From: Gaiellales bacterium
GTDB taxonomy: Bacteria > Actinomycetota > Thermoleophilia > Gaiellales > JAICJC01
NCBI GenBank assembly: GCA_036403155.1
Contig: DASWRM010000079.1
Location: 62,001 to 126,000, forward strand
Length of the DNA: 64,000 nt
Direction of reading: 5' to 3'
In this document: positions 1 to 7,568 of the stretch, in pieces
How positions within the stretch are numbered: the stretch's first letter is position 1
How the letters are laid out: each line of letters starts with the position of its first letter
Made by a program: the position numbers and the translations under genes
Notes under the pieces: model-generated
Told to the model about the DNA's origin: nothing
What the model saw: the letters and a program-made list of their open reading frames with translations, nothing else
The model's database searches: none

Positions 1-1
1 C

Positions 2-919
2 TCCGCGCGTCCCAGTACGGCGACGACGGTGCTCGGCGCAGCGATCAGCTCGCCCGTCGTGATCGCGCCGACCGCCATGCAGCGGCTCGCGCATCCCGAC
101 GGCGAGCTGGCGACCGCCCGCGCCGCGGCCGCCGCGGGCACGGTGATGACGCTCAGCACGGTCGCGACGGCGAGCATCGAGGCGGTGGCGGATGCCCGCC
201 GCGAGGTCGACGCCGATGCCCCCGCGTGGTTCCAGCTGTACCCGCAGCGCGATCGCGGGCTGACACGGGCGCTCGTCGAGCGCGCCCGGGCGGCCGGGTA
301 CGGCGCGATCGTGGTCACGGTGGACTCGCCCGTGTTCGGGTATCGCGAATCGGACGCGCGGGATCCGCTGCACCTTCCGGAGGGGCTGTCCCTCGAGAAC
401 TTCCGGGGGCTGCCGGGGTACGAGGAGCAGGCCGACATCGGCATCCTGCAGCGCTTCGTCGCCAACCAGGACGCCGGATACGGATGGGACGACGTCGCGG
501 AGCTGTGCGGTCAGTCCCCGCTGCCCGTGGTGCTGAAGGGGATCCTTCGCGGGGACGACGCCGGACGCGCCGCGGAGGTGGGGGCCCGCGGCGTCGTGGT
601 CTCGAACCACGGCGGCCGCCAGCTCGATCGCACGGTCGCGCCGGTCGACGCGCTGCGTGATGTGGTGGACGCGGTCGGTGGGCGGGTCGAGGTGCTGGTC
701 GACGGCGGCGTCCGCCGTGGTATCGACGTGCTGATTGCGCTGGCGCTCGGGGCGAGGGCGGTGATGGTCGGGCGGCCCATCCTCTGGGGGCTCGCCGTCG
801 ACGGCGAGGCCGGAGTGCGGGCAGTGCTGGAGCTGCTCACGCAGGAGCTCGAGCGAGCGATGACGCTCGCGGGGTGCCGGACGGTCGACGAGATCACGGC
901 CGACCTGCTGGCGATCTAG
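2..919 (+). CDS. FMN-dependent alpha-hydroxy-acid oxidase/dehydrogenase (5' truncated by the window edge)
   Basis: The frame is open from base 2 and reads STATTVLG...SSPVVIAPTAMQRLAHPDGE, the usual interior of the lactate/glycolate oxidase TIM-barrel family, so the true start lies before the window and the GTG at 29 is internal. The family oxidises L-2-hydroxy acids to 2-keto acids with FMN. Visible active-site elements are the flavin lysine in VLKGI, the catalytic histidine and arginine in SNHGGRQLD, and the phosphate-binding DGGVRRGIDV and GARAVMVGRP segments. The gene ends in TAG, which shares CTAG with the stop of the convergent gene at 916-1290. The exact substrate (lactate, glycolate or another hydroxy acid) cannot be told. 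Confidence 0.9.
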   Translation, partial: SARPSTATTVLGAAISSPVVIAPTAMQRLAHPDGELATARAAAAAGTVMTLSTVATASIEAVADARREVDADAPAWFQLYPQRDRGLTRALVERARAAGYGAIVVTVDSPVFGYRESDARDPLHLPEGLSLENFRGLPGYEEQADIGILQRFVANQDAGYGWDDVAELCGQSPLPVVLKGILRGDDAGRAAEVGARGVVVSNHGGRQLDRTVAPVDALRDVVDAVGGRVEVLVDGGVRRGIDVLIALALGARAVMVGRPILWGLAVDGEAGVRAVLELLTQELERAMTLAGCRTVDEITADLLAI

Positions 920-1290
920 GAGTACCAGGCCGGCGGGTCGCTTCCCGGGGCGGGCGGGTCGGCGCTCTGGCCTCCGCCGTACTCGGGGCGGCCGGTGGTG
1001 CGGCACCACACGGTTGCCCCCTCGAACCGCTCGGCCAGCAGGCGCGCGGTCACGTCCTGCATGGCGGCGTCGGTGGCCGAGGCCAGGCCGTCGGTCTCGA
1101 TCACGAGCAGGCCCTCGTCGCCGTCGGGGAAGTACGTCGCGCGCACGCCTGTGCCGGACAGGGGCTGCTTGCGCCAGTGGAAGCCGATGCCATCCAGCTC
1201 CGGGCCCCATTCGAAGCGGTAGCCGAGCGGCTCGAGGAAGGCCCGCATGGCCTCGACCGGCACGGCCCTGAACCGGGCGTCGAGCTGCAT
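916..1290 (-). CDS. Conserved-looking hypothetical protein, 124 aa
   Basis: I do not recognise a family. The 124-residue product is soluble, with an acidic tail rich in Gly and Pro (GGGQSADPPAPGSDPPAWYS), no signal peptide and no membrane segment. The ATG at 1290 lies 6 bases after a TAGACT hexamer on the minus strand (1297-1302) with no Shine-Dalgarno, which fits the leaderless pattern of this window and supports both the start and the gene being real. It converges on the hydroxy-acid oxidase, the two stops sharing the bases CTAG. Confidence 0.65.
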   Translation of the reverse strand: MQLDARFRAVPVEAMRAFLEPLGYRFEWGPELDGIGFHWRKQPLSGTGVRATYFPDGDEGLLVIETDGLASATDAAMQDVTARLLAERFEGATVWCRTTGRPEYGGGQSADPPAPGSDPPAWYS

Positions 1291-1384
1291 CGCCGCAGTC
1301 TAGGAGGAGCGGGGCGAGACGCGATGTGCAGTCCCGCATCACAGCGCCGTCACGACCGGCAACGAGTCTGCAGCGATCGCATGC

Positions 1385-1417
1385 GTGAAAAAAACGTGCC
1401 CGGCACCTTTTTTTCAC
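1385..1417. repeat. Palindromic hairpin element, copy A
   Basis: The left arm GTGAAAAAAACGTGCC is followed by a single base and an almost exact reverse complement (GGCACCTTTTTTTCAC). The GTGCC/GGCAC core flanked by an A-tract and a T-tract would fold into a strong stem on either strand. Reading frames across it yield peptides such as KKTCPAPFF or KNVPGTFF, which are artefacts of the repeat. Confidence 0.85.
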
Positions 1418-1492
1418 CGACCGCGGACGTCACGTCTGGTCGCGCATTACAGCGGCGGTACGACCCGCAACGATCCTGCAACGATCACATGC

Positions 1493-1525
1493 GTGAAAAA
1501 AACGTGCCCGGCACCTTTTTTTCAC
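1493..1525. repeat. Palindromic hairpin element, copy B
   Basis: This is identical to copy A and lies exactly 108 bases downstream within the tandem duplication. It sits about 40 bases before the probable -10 element (TATGCT, 1566-1571) of the following gene, so it is placed to affect upstream read-through or a regulator rather than to terminate that gene. Confidence 0.85.
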
Positions 1526-1578
1526 CGGCCGTGGTTTCGCGGCATGGCGCGCTTCCGCCGCTCGCTATGCTCGCCGAG

Positions 1579-2604
1579 ATGCACGCTGCCCGCACGATCA
1601 CCGTTGTCGGCTGCCATGCGGGCGGCGAGATCGGCAACGTCGTGGTGGGCGGCGTGCTGCCGCCGCCGGGCGCCACGGTGTTCGAGCAGATGGAGCACCT
1701 CCGCGACCACGGCGACGGCCTTCGCAAGCTGCTGCTTCAGGAGCCGCGTGGCAGCGTGGCCTGCCACGCCAACCTGATCGTGCCGCCGACGCGGGAGGAC
1801 TGCGACGCCGGCTTCATCATCATGGAGCCGACCGAGTACCCGCCCATGTCAGGGTCGAACACGATCTGCACGGCCACGGTCCTGCTCGAAACCGGCATGG
1901 TGCCGATGCGAGAGCCCGAGACGGTGCTGCGGCTCGAGGCCCCGGGCGGTGTGGTGGAGGTGCGGGCCGCCTGCCGCGACGGCCGCTGTGAGTCCGTCGA
2001 GCTCACGAACGTGCCCTGCTTCGCCGACCGCCTGGACGCGCCGCTCGACGTGGAGGGCGTCGGGCCGATCACGGTCGACGTCGCCTACGGTGGGATGTGG
2101 TATGCGATCGCGGACGCCACCGCGCTCGGGTTCGCGATCGAGCCGTCCGAGGCCCGCGACCTCTCCCGCGTCGGCGAGCGGATCCGCGCGGCGGCGCGCG
2201 AGCAGCTGCCCTGCAGCCATCCTGAGAACCCCGCAATCGCCGGTGTAAGCATCGTCCAGATCGCCGAGCCCTGGCAGGGCGTGGACCGGGTCAGCCGCAA
2301 CGCGGTCGTCGTCTCGCCCGGTCGCCTTGACCGGTCGGCGACGGGCACCGGGCTGTCGGCTCGGATGGCGGCGCTGCACGCCCGCGGCCTGATGCGCGTG
2401 GGGGACGGCATGACCCATGCCTCCGCGATCGGCTCCACGTTCGAGGGGCGCATCGCTGCCGAGACGACCGTGGGAGGCCGGCCGGCGATCGTGCCGGCGA
2501 TCCGCGGCAGCGCCTGGCTCACCGGCATCACCCAGCTGATGGTCGATCCCAGCGACCCGTTTCCCGAGGGCTACCTCCTGACGGACACGTGGGGGGTCGG
2601 GTAG
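1579..2604 (+). CDS. Proline racemase family protein, probable trans-3-hydroxy-L-proline dehydratase
   Basis: The 341-residue product has the length and fold signature of proline racemase, 4-hydroxyproline epimerase and 3-hydroxyproline dehydratase enzymes. The usual first catalytic Cys (MCGH motif) is Ser91 in PPMSGSNTIC, and the second Cys (SPCGTG) is Thr255 in DRSATGTGLSA. Replacement of the second Cys by Thr is typical of dehydratases that turn trans-3-hydroxy-L-proline into pyrroline-2-carboxylate and cannot racemise, so dehydration is the better call. I chose the ATG at 1579 because TATGCT (1566-1571) looks like its -10, seven bases upstream. The in-frame ATG at 1567 would lie inside that hexamer. 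Confidence 0.85.
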   Translation: MHAARTITVVGCHAGGEIGNVVVGGVLPPPGATVFEQMEHLRDHGDGLRKLLLQEPRGSVACHANLIVPPTREDCDAGFIIMEPTEYPPMSGSNTICTATVLLETGMVPMREPETVLRLEAPGGVVEVRAACRDGRCESVELTNVPCFADRLDAPLDVEGVGPITVDVAYGGMWYAIADATALGFAIEPSEARDLSRVGERIRAAAREQLPCSHPENPAIAGVSIVQIAEPWQGVDRVSRNAVVVSPGRLDRSATGTGLSARMAALHARGLMRVGDGMTHASAIGSTFEGRIAAETTVGGRPAIVPAIRGSAWLTGITQLMVDPSDPFPEGYLLTDTWGVG

Positions 2605-2607
2605 TCG

Positions 2608-3180
2608 CTAGCTCGAGCGCGGGACCACGACGGTGCCCGCCACCTTGTCGTGCAGCGCCTGCTTGCGAGCGGTCCAGATCACCATCAGGTAGCCGATGCC
2701 CAGCGTCAGCGAGTTGAGGATGCCTGCGAAGTACCGGCCGCTGGCCCGGGCGAAGGTGATGCGCCCGCCGGCCTGGTCGGTGACGACCAGACCGAGTGCC
2801 ATCTTCCCGACGGTCGCCTGGCGGGTCGAACTCTGCAGCAGCGCGGTATACAGCCACGACAGCACGACCGCTCCGAGAAGGATCCCGCCGAAGGTTCCCC
2901 AGTCGCCGGTCCAGTGGAGCGTCGACCTCCCCGCTGCGTCCGTCGTGGTCTTCACCTCCGGCTGGTGGTAGGGGATGAGAAGGCCGGTCACGACGTTGAA
3001 CGGGATGCCGACGATCAGCTGGTCGAGCAGCCATGCGCCGACGCGCTGCCAAAACCCGGCGTAGCGTGTGGCGGCGGGCGTCGCGGGCAGGGCGCCCACG
3101 GATCCGACCCACGAGCCGCAGCTCGGGCAGAAGCTGGCGTCGTCCGCGTGGGCGGCGCCGCAGTGCTGGCAGTAGGGCAC
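2608..3180 (-). CDS. RDD family membrane protein with N-terminal zinc ribbon
   Basis: The first 25 residues hold two CxxC pairs (CQHCG and CPSCG), a zinc-ribbon of the kind found at the front of many uncharacterised membrane proteins. An RDD domain follows, with three hydrophobic spans (around AWLLDQLIVGIPFNVVTGLLI, GGILLGAVVLSWLYTALL and ILNSLTLGIGYLMVIW). RDD proteins are thought to take part in membrane transport, but the substrate is unknown. The start is a GTG at 3180, seven bases after TAAGGT on the minus strand (3188-3193), so probably leaderless. It is 3 bases from the convergent upstream gene's end. Confidence 0.85.
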   Translation of the reverse strand: MPYCQHCGAAHADDASFCPSCGSWVGSVGALPATPAATRYAGFWQRVGAWLLDQLIVGIPFNVVTGLLIPYHQPEVKTTTDAAGRSTLHWTGDWGTFGGILLGAVVLSWLYTALLQSSTRQATVGKMALGLVVTDQAGGRITFARASGRYFAGILNSLTLGIGYLMVIWTARKQALHDKVAGTVVVPRSS

Positions 3181-3224
3181 GGGACCGACCTTAGCAACCG
3201 GGCGAGATGTGATAGGTGTAGAGG

Positions 3225-4124
3225 GTGGCCGAGACGCTGCCCAGCTCCGAAGGAACCATTCCGTTCTCCGGCGGAGAAACGTGGTACCGGATCGTCGGCG
3301 ACGACGAGAGGCCGGGCGCGCTTCCCGTCCTGCTGCTGCACGGCGGCCCCGGCGGCGCCCATGACTACCTGGAGCCGATGGGCGAGCTGGCGCGCACCGG
3401 GCGGCGCGCCATCTTCTACGACCAGCTCGGCTGCGGTCGATCGCCGCACCCGAGCGACCCGTCCAAGTGGACGGTCGAGCTGTTCGTCGAAGAGGTCGAC
3501 GCGGTGCGCGAGGCGCTCGGGCTCGACCGGGTGCACGTGGTCGGGCAGTCCTGGGGCGGAATGCTCGGCATGGAGTACGCGCTGACGAAGCCGGAGGGCC
3601 TCCAGAGCCTGGTCATCTGCGACTCGCCGTCCAGCATGGCGCTGTGGGTGCAGGAGGCAAACCGGCTGCGGGCGCTGCTCCCACCGGAGGTGAACGACAC
3701 GCTGGTGCGCCACGAAGAGGCGGGCACGACCGCCAGCGAGGAGTACGAGGCGGCGTGCGAGGTGTTCTATGCCCGCCATGTCTGCCGGGTGCAGCCGTAT
3801 CCCGACTACGTGCAGCGGTCCTTCGCGCAGATGCCGAACGAGGTCTACATGACGATGAACGGGCCCAGCGAGTTCCACTGCATCGGCACGCTGCGGACGT
3901 GGGACGTGACGCCGCGGTTGGGCGAGATCGACGTGCCGACGCTCGTCATCTCGGGACAGCACGACGAGGCGACGCCGCTGATCGCGCGGACCGTGCACCA
4001 TGCCATTCCGGGGTCGGAGTGGGTGCTGTTCGAGGACAGCTCCCACATGCCGCACGTCGAGGAGCCGGAACGGTTCCTGCAGGTCGTGGGCGACTGGCTG
4101 GAGCGCCACGATGCAGGCGCCTGA
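3225..4124 (+). CDS. pip: Proline iminopeptidase family alpha/beta hydrolase (peptidase S33)
   Basis: The product is a 299-residue alpha/beta hydrolase that would release N-terminal proline or other residues from small peptides in the cytoplasm. The oxyanion motif is HGGPGG, the nucleophile Ser is in GQSWGG, the acid is in SGQHDEATP and the catalytic His is in SSHMPHVEEPERF. The DQLGCGRSPHP segment and the lid following it match tricorn-interacting-factor/proline iminopeptidase enzymes rather than generic esterases. The start is a GTG (3225). The tmRNA gene begins 35 bases after the stop on the same strand. Confidence 0.88.
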   Translation: MAETLPSSEGTIPFSGGETWYRIVGDDERPGALPVLLLHGGPGGAHDYLEPMGELARTGRRAIFYDQLGCGRSPHPSDPSKWTVELFVEEVDAVREALGLDRVHVVGQSWGGMLGMEYALTKPEGLQSLVICDSPSSMALWVQEANRLRALLPPEVNDTLVRHEEAGTTASEEYEAACEVFYARHVCRVQPYPDYVQRSFAQMPNEVYMTMNGPSEFHCIGTLRTWDVTPRLGEIDVPTLVISGQHDEATPLIARTVHHAIPGSEWVLFEDSSHMPHVEEPERFLQVVGDWLERHDAGA

Positions 4125-4159
4125 GTTGTTCCGCGGGTAGAATAGGTGTGTACCTCCAT

Positions 4160-4514
4160 GGGGGCGACCTGGTTTCGACACGGTCGATCTTCGGGGAGGG
4201 CTGCAAGCCGAGGTTCCAGGTGGCCTCGTAAAATCCCTGGAAAACCGCAAGTGCGGAATCTGATCTCGCACTCGCTGCCTAACTGATTAGGTAGCGCATC
4301 GGCCCCTCCAGCCCGCGGGAGGGATCGCCGGTGTCATCCAGCGGGCTTGCCGGAAGGGGGAACGCCTCCGCCGCCGACCGGGACACCAAAGAGGGGCTAG
4401 CTCGCGCGGTGGCCTGTTCGGGGGCAGCCGCAGGGCGAAATTCAAACCCGGACTACGCTTGTAGACGCTCTTTTCGTGCGGTCGTGGACGCGGGTTCGAT
4501 TCCCGCCGCCTCCA
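4160..4514 (+). ncRNA. ssrA: tmRNA (transfer-messenger RNA)
   Basis: The 5' end GGGGGCGACCTGGTTTCGAC and the 3' end with GGTTCGATTCCCGCCGCCTCC are the two halves of the tRNA-like domain. The seven 5' bases pair with CGCCTCC at 4507-4513, with one G-U pair. The discriminator is A4514 and CCA is not encoded. The tag frame starts at GCA 4247 and reads ASAESDLALAA before TAA at 4280-4282. The RNA is about 355 nt and one-piece. It rescues stalled ribosomes and marks the product for proteolysis. No integrase or attachment-site repeat is visible at the 3' end. Confidence 0.95.
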
Positions 4515-4626
4515 TCATCATTTCGCAAGCGGGGATACGTCGCGCTGAACCGCGACTTCACCTTTCGAGAGGTGACTCCCGCGACAATCGTGGTCGACGA
4601 GGAGCGGCGACATCGCCCTCCGAACG

Positions 4627-5766
4627 CTAGCTTCGAGCCGCGCGGACGAGATGGCTGGCCAGATGCGGCGCCGCGATCTTGCCGCCCGGCCACCAGAGTG
4701 GCTCACTGCTGATGGTTGCCGATGCGCCGTGGCCGCCGGTCGGCTCGGCCTGGAGGTATTGCGGCTCTTCGCCGGTCAGCAGCAGGCCTTTCAGTGTAGG
4801 TGCGTAACGCGGCGGCTCATCGACCGGCGCACCCGCCTGGTGGGCGAGCAGCTGGGCGAGGTGGTCGGCCTGTTCGGCTGCGATGCCGCCCTGTTTGATC
4901 GGGCGGTTGGTCGCATCGCCGATCGCGTAGACGTCCGGCGCATCGCCCGCCCGGCCATAGGCGTCGACGGGGATGAATCCTTCGAAGTCGTGTGGCAGCC
5001 CAGGGATCGGAGTGCCCCGTGCGGCCGGCATGCAGACAACGCGGTCCGCGTCGAGCGTCCCCGGCGGGACGAGCACGAGCCTGCCGCCGGTCAGGCTGGC
5101 AGGATGGGTTCCCGTGTGCAGCTCGATGCCGCGTTCGTCGAGCAGGCGCTTGACGGTGGCGCTCGCCTCTCCACCGAACACCGCCAGTGGCTCGTGCTCT
5201 GGCGTCACGAACGAGATCGACACCGAGCTGCGAAACGGCTGCTTCGCGACGTGAGCGGAGGTCAGCAGTGCCAGCTCATAGAGGGGCAGCGGCCATGTCG
5301 CGCCGGCCGGGAGAGCAAAGGCGACGCGGTGGACATGTCTGCGGTCGATGTCGTCGAGCAGCAGCTCGATCTGCGGGATGTCCTCCTCGCCGCGGAACGT
5401 GATCGCCTCGTCCAGGACGGGCACTCGCCGAGCGCCGGTCGCAATGACCAGCGCGTCGTAGTCGAGCTCATCGCCATCCTCGAGGCGTGCTACTCGCCGC
5501 GCCGTGTCGACCGCGCTCACGCGTGAATGCCGGATCTCCGCACCAGCCGCGTCCGCGATGCCGGCGAGGGGATAGCGGAACACCTCCGCCTGGCCGAACG
5601 GCACCGCAACGGAGGCCGGCCGGTAGGAGAAGATTTCCTGCGGCGTGACGATCGTGCAGTGCAGCCGCTCCTCGGCGACCTTGTGAGCAGCCAGGACGAA
5701 CTCGAGGGCGGCGACGCCGCTCCCGACGACCAGCACGCGTACCTGTTGCTTGGCTTGCGCTCCCAT
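4627..5766 (-). CDS. NAD(P)/FAD-dependent oxidoreductase (sulfide:quinone reductase/NDH-2-like fold)
   Basis: The 379-residue flavoprotein has an N-terminal FAD Rossmann motif (VVGSGVAALE), the ATG segment LVIATGARRVP and the C-terminal FAD contact VYAIGDATN followed by KQGGIAAEQ. The layout matches the sulfide:quinone reductase/type II NADH dehydrogenase superfamily. The redox cysteines of true sulfide:quinone reductases are not evident, so the electron donor is unknown. The ATG at 5766 is preceded by a good Shine-Dalgarno (GGAGG, 7 bases upstream), which excludes longer upstream frames. It lies 122 bases downstream of a second flavoprotein gene on the same strand and may be cotranscribed with it. 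Confidence 0.8.
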   Translation of the reverse strand: MGAQAKQQVRVLVVGSGVAALEFVLAAHKVAEERLHCTIVTPQEIFSYRPASVAVPFGQAEVFRYPLAGIADAAGAEIRHSRVSAVDTARRVARLEDGDELDYDALVIATGARRVPVLDEAITFRGEEDIPQIELLLDDIDRRHVHRVAFALPAGATWPLPLYELALLTSAHVAKQPFRSSVSISFVTPEHEPLAVFGGEASATVKRLLDERGIELHTGTHPASLTGGRLVLVPPGTLDADRVVCMPAARGTPIPGLPHDFEGFIPVDAYGRAGDAPDVYAIGDATNRPIKQGGIAAEQADHLAQLLAHQAGAPVDEPPRYAPTLKGLLLTGEEPQYLQAEPTGGHGASATISSEPLWWPGGKIAAPHLASHLVRAARS

Positions 5767-5888
5767 CGGGAACCTCCACGCGTCGGATACCCGGATGATC
5801 CACCAAGCGTCCGCCGGCCGCTGCGGGGAAATTGCGGATCTGACGTTGGGCGTTCGTGCTGGGCGTGCTGTTCGCTGCGTAGCCGGCG

Positions 5889-7511
5889 CTACGTCGACAG
5901 CGGCCCTCGCCCCGCCTCGACGACCCGCCCGGCCGCCTCCGTGCGCCGCGCAACGCGGCCATGCACGAACTGGACCGCCATGGCGCCCTCCCCGACGGCG
6001 GTGGCGCAGCGCTTGGTCGAGCCGGAACGAGCGTCGCCGGCCGCGAACACGCCCGGTAGGCTCGTCTCCAGGATGCTGTCGGCACCGGCCGCCGAACCGG
6101 TCAGCACGAAGCCGTCGCCGTCGCGCTCGATTGCGCCGGACAGCCAGTCGGTGCAGGGCGATGCGCCCAGGAAGAGGAACAGGAACGACAGCGGCAGGCG
6201 TTCGCCGTCCTTGAGCGTAACGGCCTCGAGCCGTCCCTCCTTGCCGTGCAGCTGTGCGATCTCGCTGCGGTCGCGCACCGACACGCCGTAGCGTTCCAGC
6301 TCGCGGATCAGGTAGTCGGACATCGTCTCGCGCAGGTCGCCGCGCCGGTGAAGCAGCGTCACCAGCGCTCCGCCGCGTGCCAGCCAGACCGCCGCCTGTC
6401 CCGCCGAGTTGCCGCCTCCGACCACGCCCACCCGGGAGGCACCGCACAGCTGCCCCTCCGGAGGTCCGGCGGCGTAGAACACGCTCAGGCCCTCGTACTC
6501 GGCAAGGTCCTCGACCGGAAGCCGCCGGTACTCGGCGCCCGTCGCAAGCAGCACCGCCCCGGCGGTGATCTCGTTGCCCTCGTCCAGCCGCACCAGGTAG
6601 TTGCCGTCCAACGGCTCGAGCGACTCGGCACGGTACGGGGTGGCGGTGCGAGCACCGAACTTGCGCGCCTGGGTGACGGCGCGGCCGGTCAGGTCGACGC
6701 CGGAGATGCCCGCGGGAAATCCCAGGTAGTTCTCGATCCGCCGTGACGACCCGGCCTGCCCGCCGAGTGCGGTGCTTTCGATCACCAGCGTCGACAGACC
6801 TTCGGATGCGCCGTAGACCGCCGCGCCGAGTCCGGCCGGCCCGGCGCCGACGACCAGCAGATCGACCTGCTCCTGCGCGGCCAGCTCGAGACCGATTCCG
6901 AGCGCGCGTGACAGCTGACCGCCCGAGGGATTGTGCAGTTCCTGTCCGCCGGGCAGCCGCACGAGCGGCAGGCTCGAGGCGTCGATCCCCGCGATCAGCG
7001 CCGCTGCGTCGCCGTCGTGGTCGGGGTCCCGCCAGGTGAACGGAAACCGGCTGCGGCGGGCGAAGTCGAGCAGGCGCATCGTCGCTGGAGACGAGTGCGG
7101 GCCGATGATCTCGACGCCGATCCCGTGGATCCGCTGCAGCGACTCGCGGCGGGCGACGAATGCCGACAGCACCAGGTCGCTCAGTGACCCATCCTCGAAC
7201 AGCAGCGGCCGAAGCACCTCGCGATCGACCGCGATGTAGCGCAAGGGCGTGGTGGCGACGGCGGTGACGAACACCGTCTGCCCGGACAGGAAGCTCATCT
7301 CACCGAGGAATCCCGACGCCCCGTGCCGCGTCAGCTCGTTGCCGGCCGCGTCGTGGATCGCAACCTCGCCTTCGATGATCGCGACGAACGGGTAGCTGCG
7401 GTCGCCCACGCGGTAGAGCACGTCGCCCGCCGCGGCCGTGCGCTCCTCTCCGAGGCCGGCCAGCGCCGCCAGCTGCGACGCCGAAAGCGGGGGGCTCGAG
7501 GCGGCGATCAC
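5889..7511 (-). CDS. Cyclic-nucleotide-binding domain fused to a thioredoxin-reductase-like flavoprotein
   Basis: In order, this 540-residue protein has a cyclic-nucleotide-binding domain (about 1-125, ending near GEMSFLSGQTVFVTAVATTPLRYIAVD), a thioredoxin/glutaredoxin-like segment without cysteines (about 140-210, RFPFTWRDPDHDGD...GGQELHNPS), and a thioredoxin-reductase module with VVGAGPAGLGAAVY, VVGGGNSAGQAA and GVFAAGDAR. The redox CxxC has become CGAS (Cys codon at 6444-6446), so only one active-site Cys remains. The GTG start at 7511 lies seven bases after TACGCT on the minus strand (7519-7524) and is likely leaderless. A ligand-gated redox enzyme or sensor is my inference. Confidence 0.85.
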   Translation of the reverse strand: MIAASSPPLSASQLAALAGLGEERTAAAGDVLYRVGDRSYPFVAIIEGEVAIHDAAGNELTRHGASGFLGEMSFLSGQTVFVTAVATTPLRYIAVDREVLRPLLFEDGSLSDLVLSAFVARRESLQRIHGIGVEIIGPHSSPATMRLLDFARRSRFPFTWRDPDHDGDAAALIAGIDASSLPLVRLPGGQELHNPSGGQLSRALGIGLELAAQEQVDLLVVGAGPAGLGAAVYGASEGLSTLVIESTALGGQAGSSRRIENYLGFPAGISGVDLTGRAVTQARKFGARTATPYRAESLEPLDGNYLVRLDEGNEITAGAVLLATGAEYRRLPVEDLAEYEGLSVFYAAGPPEGQLCGASRVGVVGGGNSAGQAAVWLARGGALVTLLHRRGDLRETMSDYLIRELERYGVSVRDRSEIAQLHGKEGRLEAVTLKDGERLPLSFLFLFLGASPCTDWLSGAIERDGDGFVLTGSAAGADSILETSLPGVFAAGDARSGSTKRCATAVGEGAMAVQFVHGRVARRTEAAGRVVEAGRGPLST

Positions 7512-7568
7512 GGCCGGAAGCGTACTCGCTGGCTGGTCCGGCAGGTTGCTGCATGACAGACTCTCCGC

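Larger units (their letters stand above)
1331..1534. repeat. 108-bp tandem duplication carrying a palindromic hairpin
   Basis: Bases 1331-1426 and 1439-1534 are two diverged copies of one unit at a period of 108. They open with GTCCCGCATCACAGCG and GTCGCGCATTACAGCG, and each ends in the same 33-base palindrome. The copies differ at many positions before the palindrome but are identical within it, so the hairpin is either under constraint or kept homogeneous. The duplication fills the divergent gap upstream of the proline-racemase-family gene. Confidence 0.8.

Noticed and set aside
874-1566. A long in-frame extension upstream of the proline-racemase-family gene
   Set aside because: It runs antisense to the gene at 916-1290 and through both hairpin copies. 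The family N-terminus and a -10 element place the start at 1579.
1385-1777. Small frames giving KKTCPAPFF/KNVPGTFF peptides around the hairpins
   Set aside because: The peptides come from the palindrome itself and recur at 16.8 kb; there is no start signal or conserved context.
4160-4626. Genomic island inserted at the tmRNA 3' end
   Set aside because: There is no integrase and no repeat of the tmRNA 3' end, and the following gene looks native in composition.
4627-5766. True sulfide:quinone oxidoreductase
   Set aside because: The fold fits but the redox cysteines needed for sulfide oxidation are not evident, so only a superfamily call is made.
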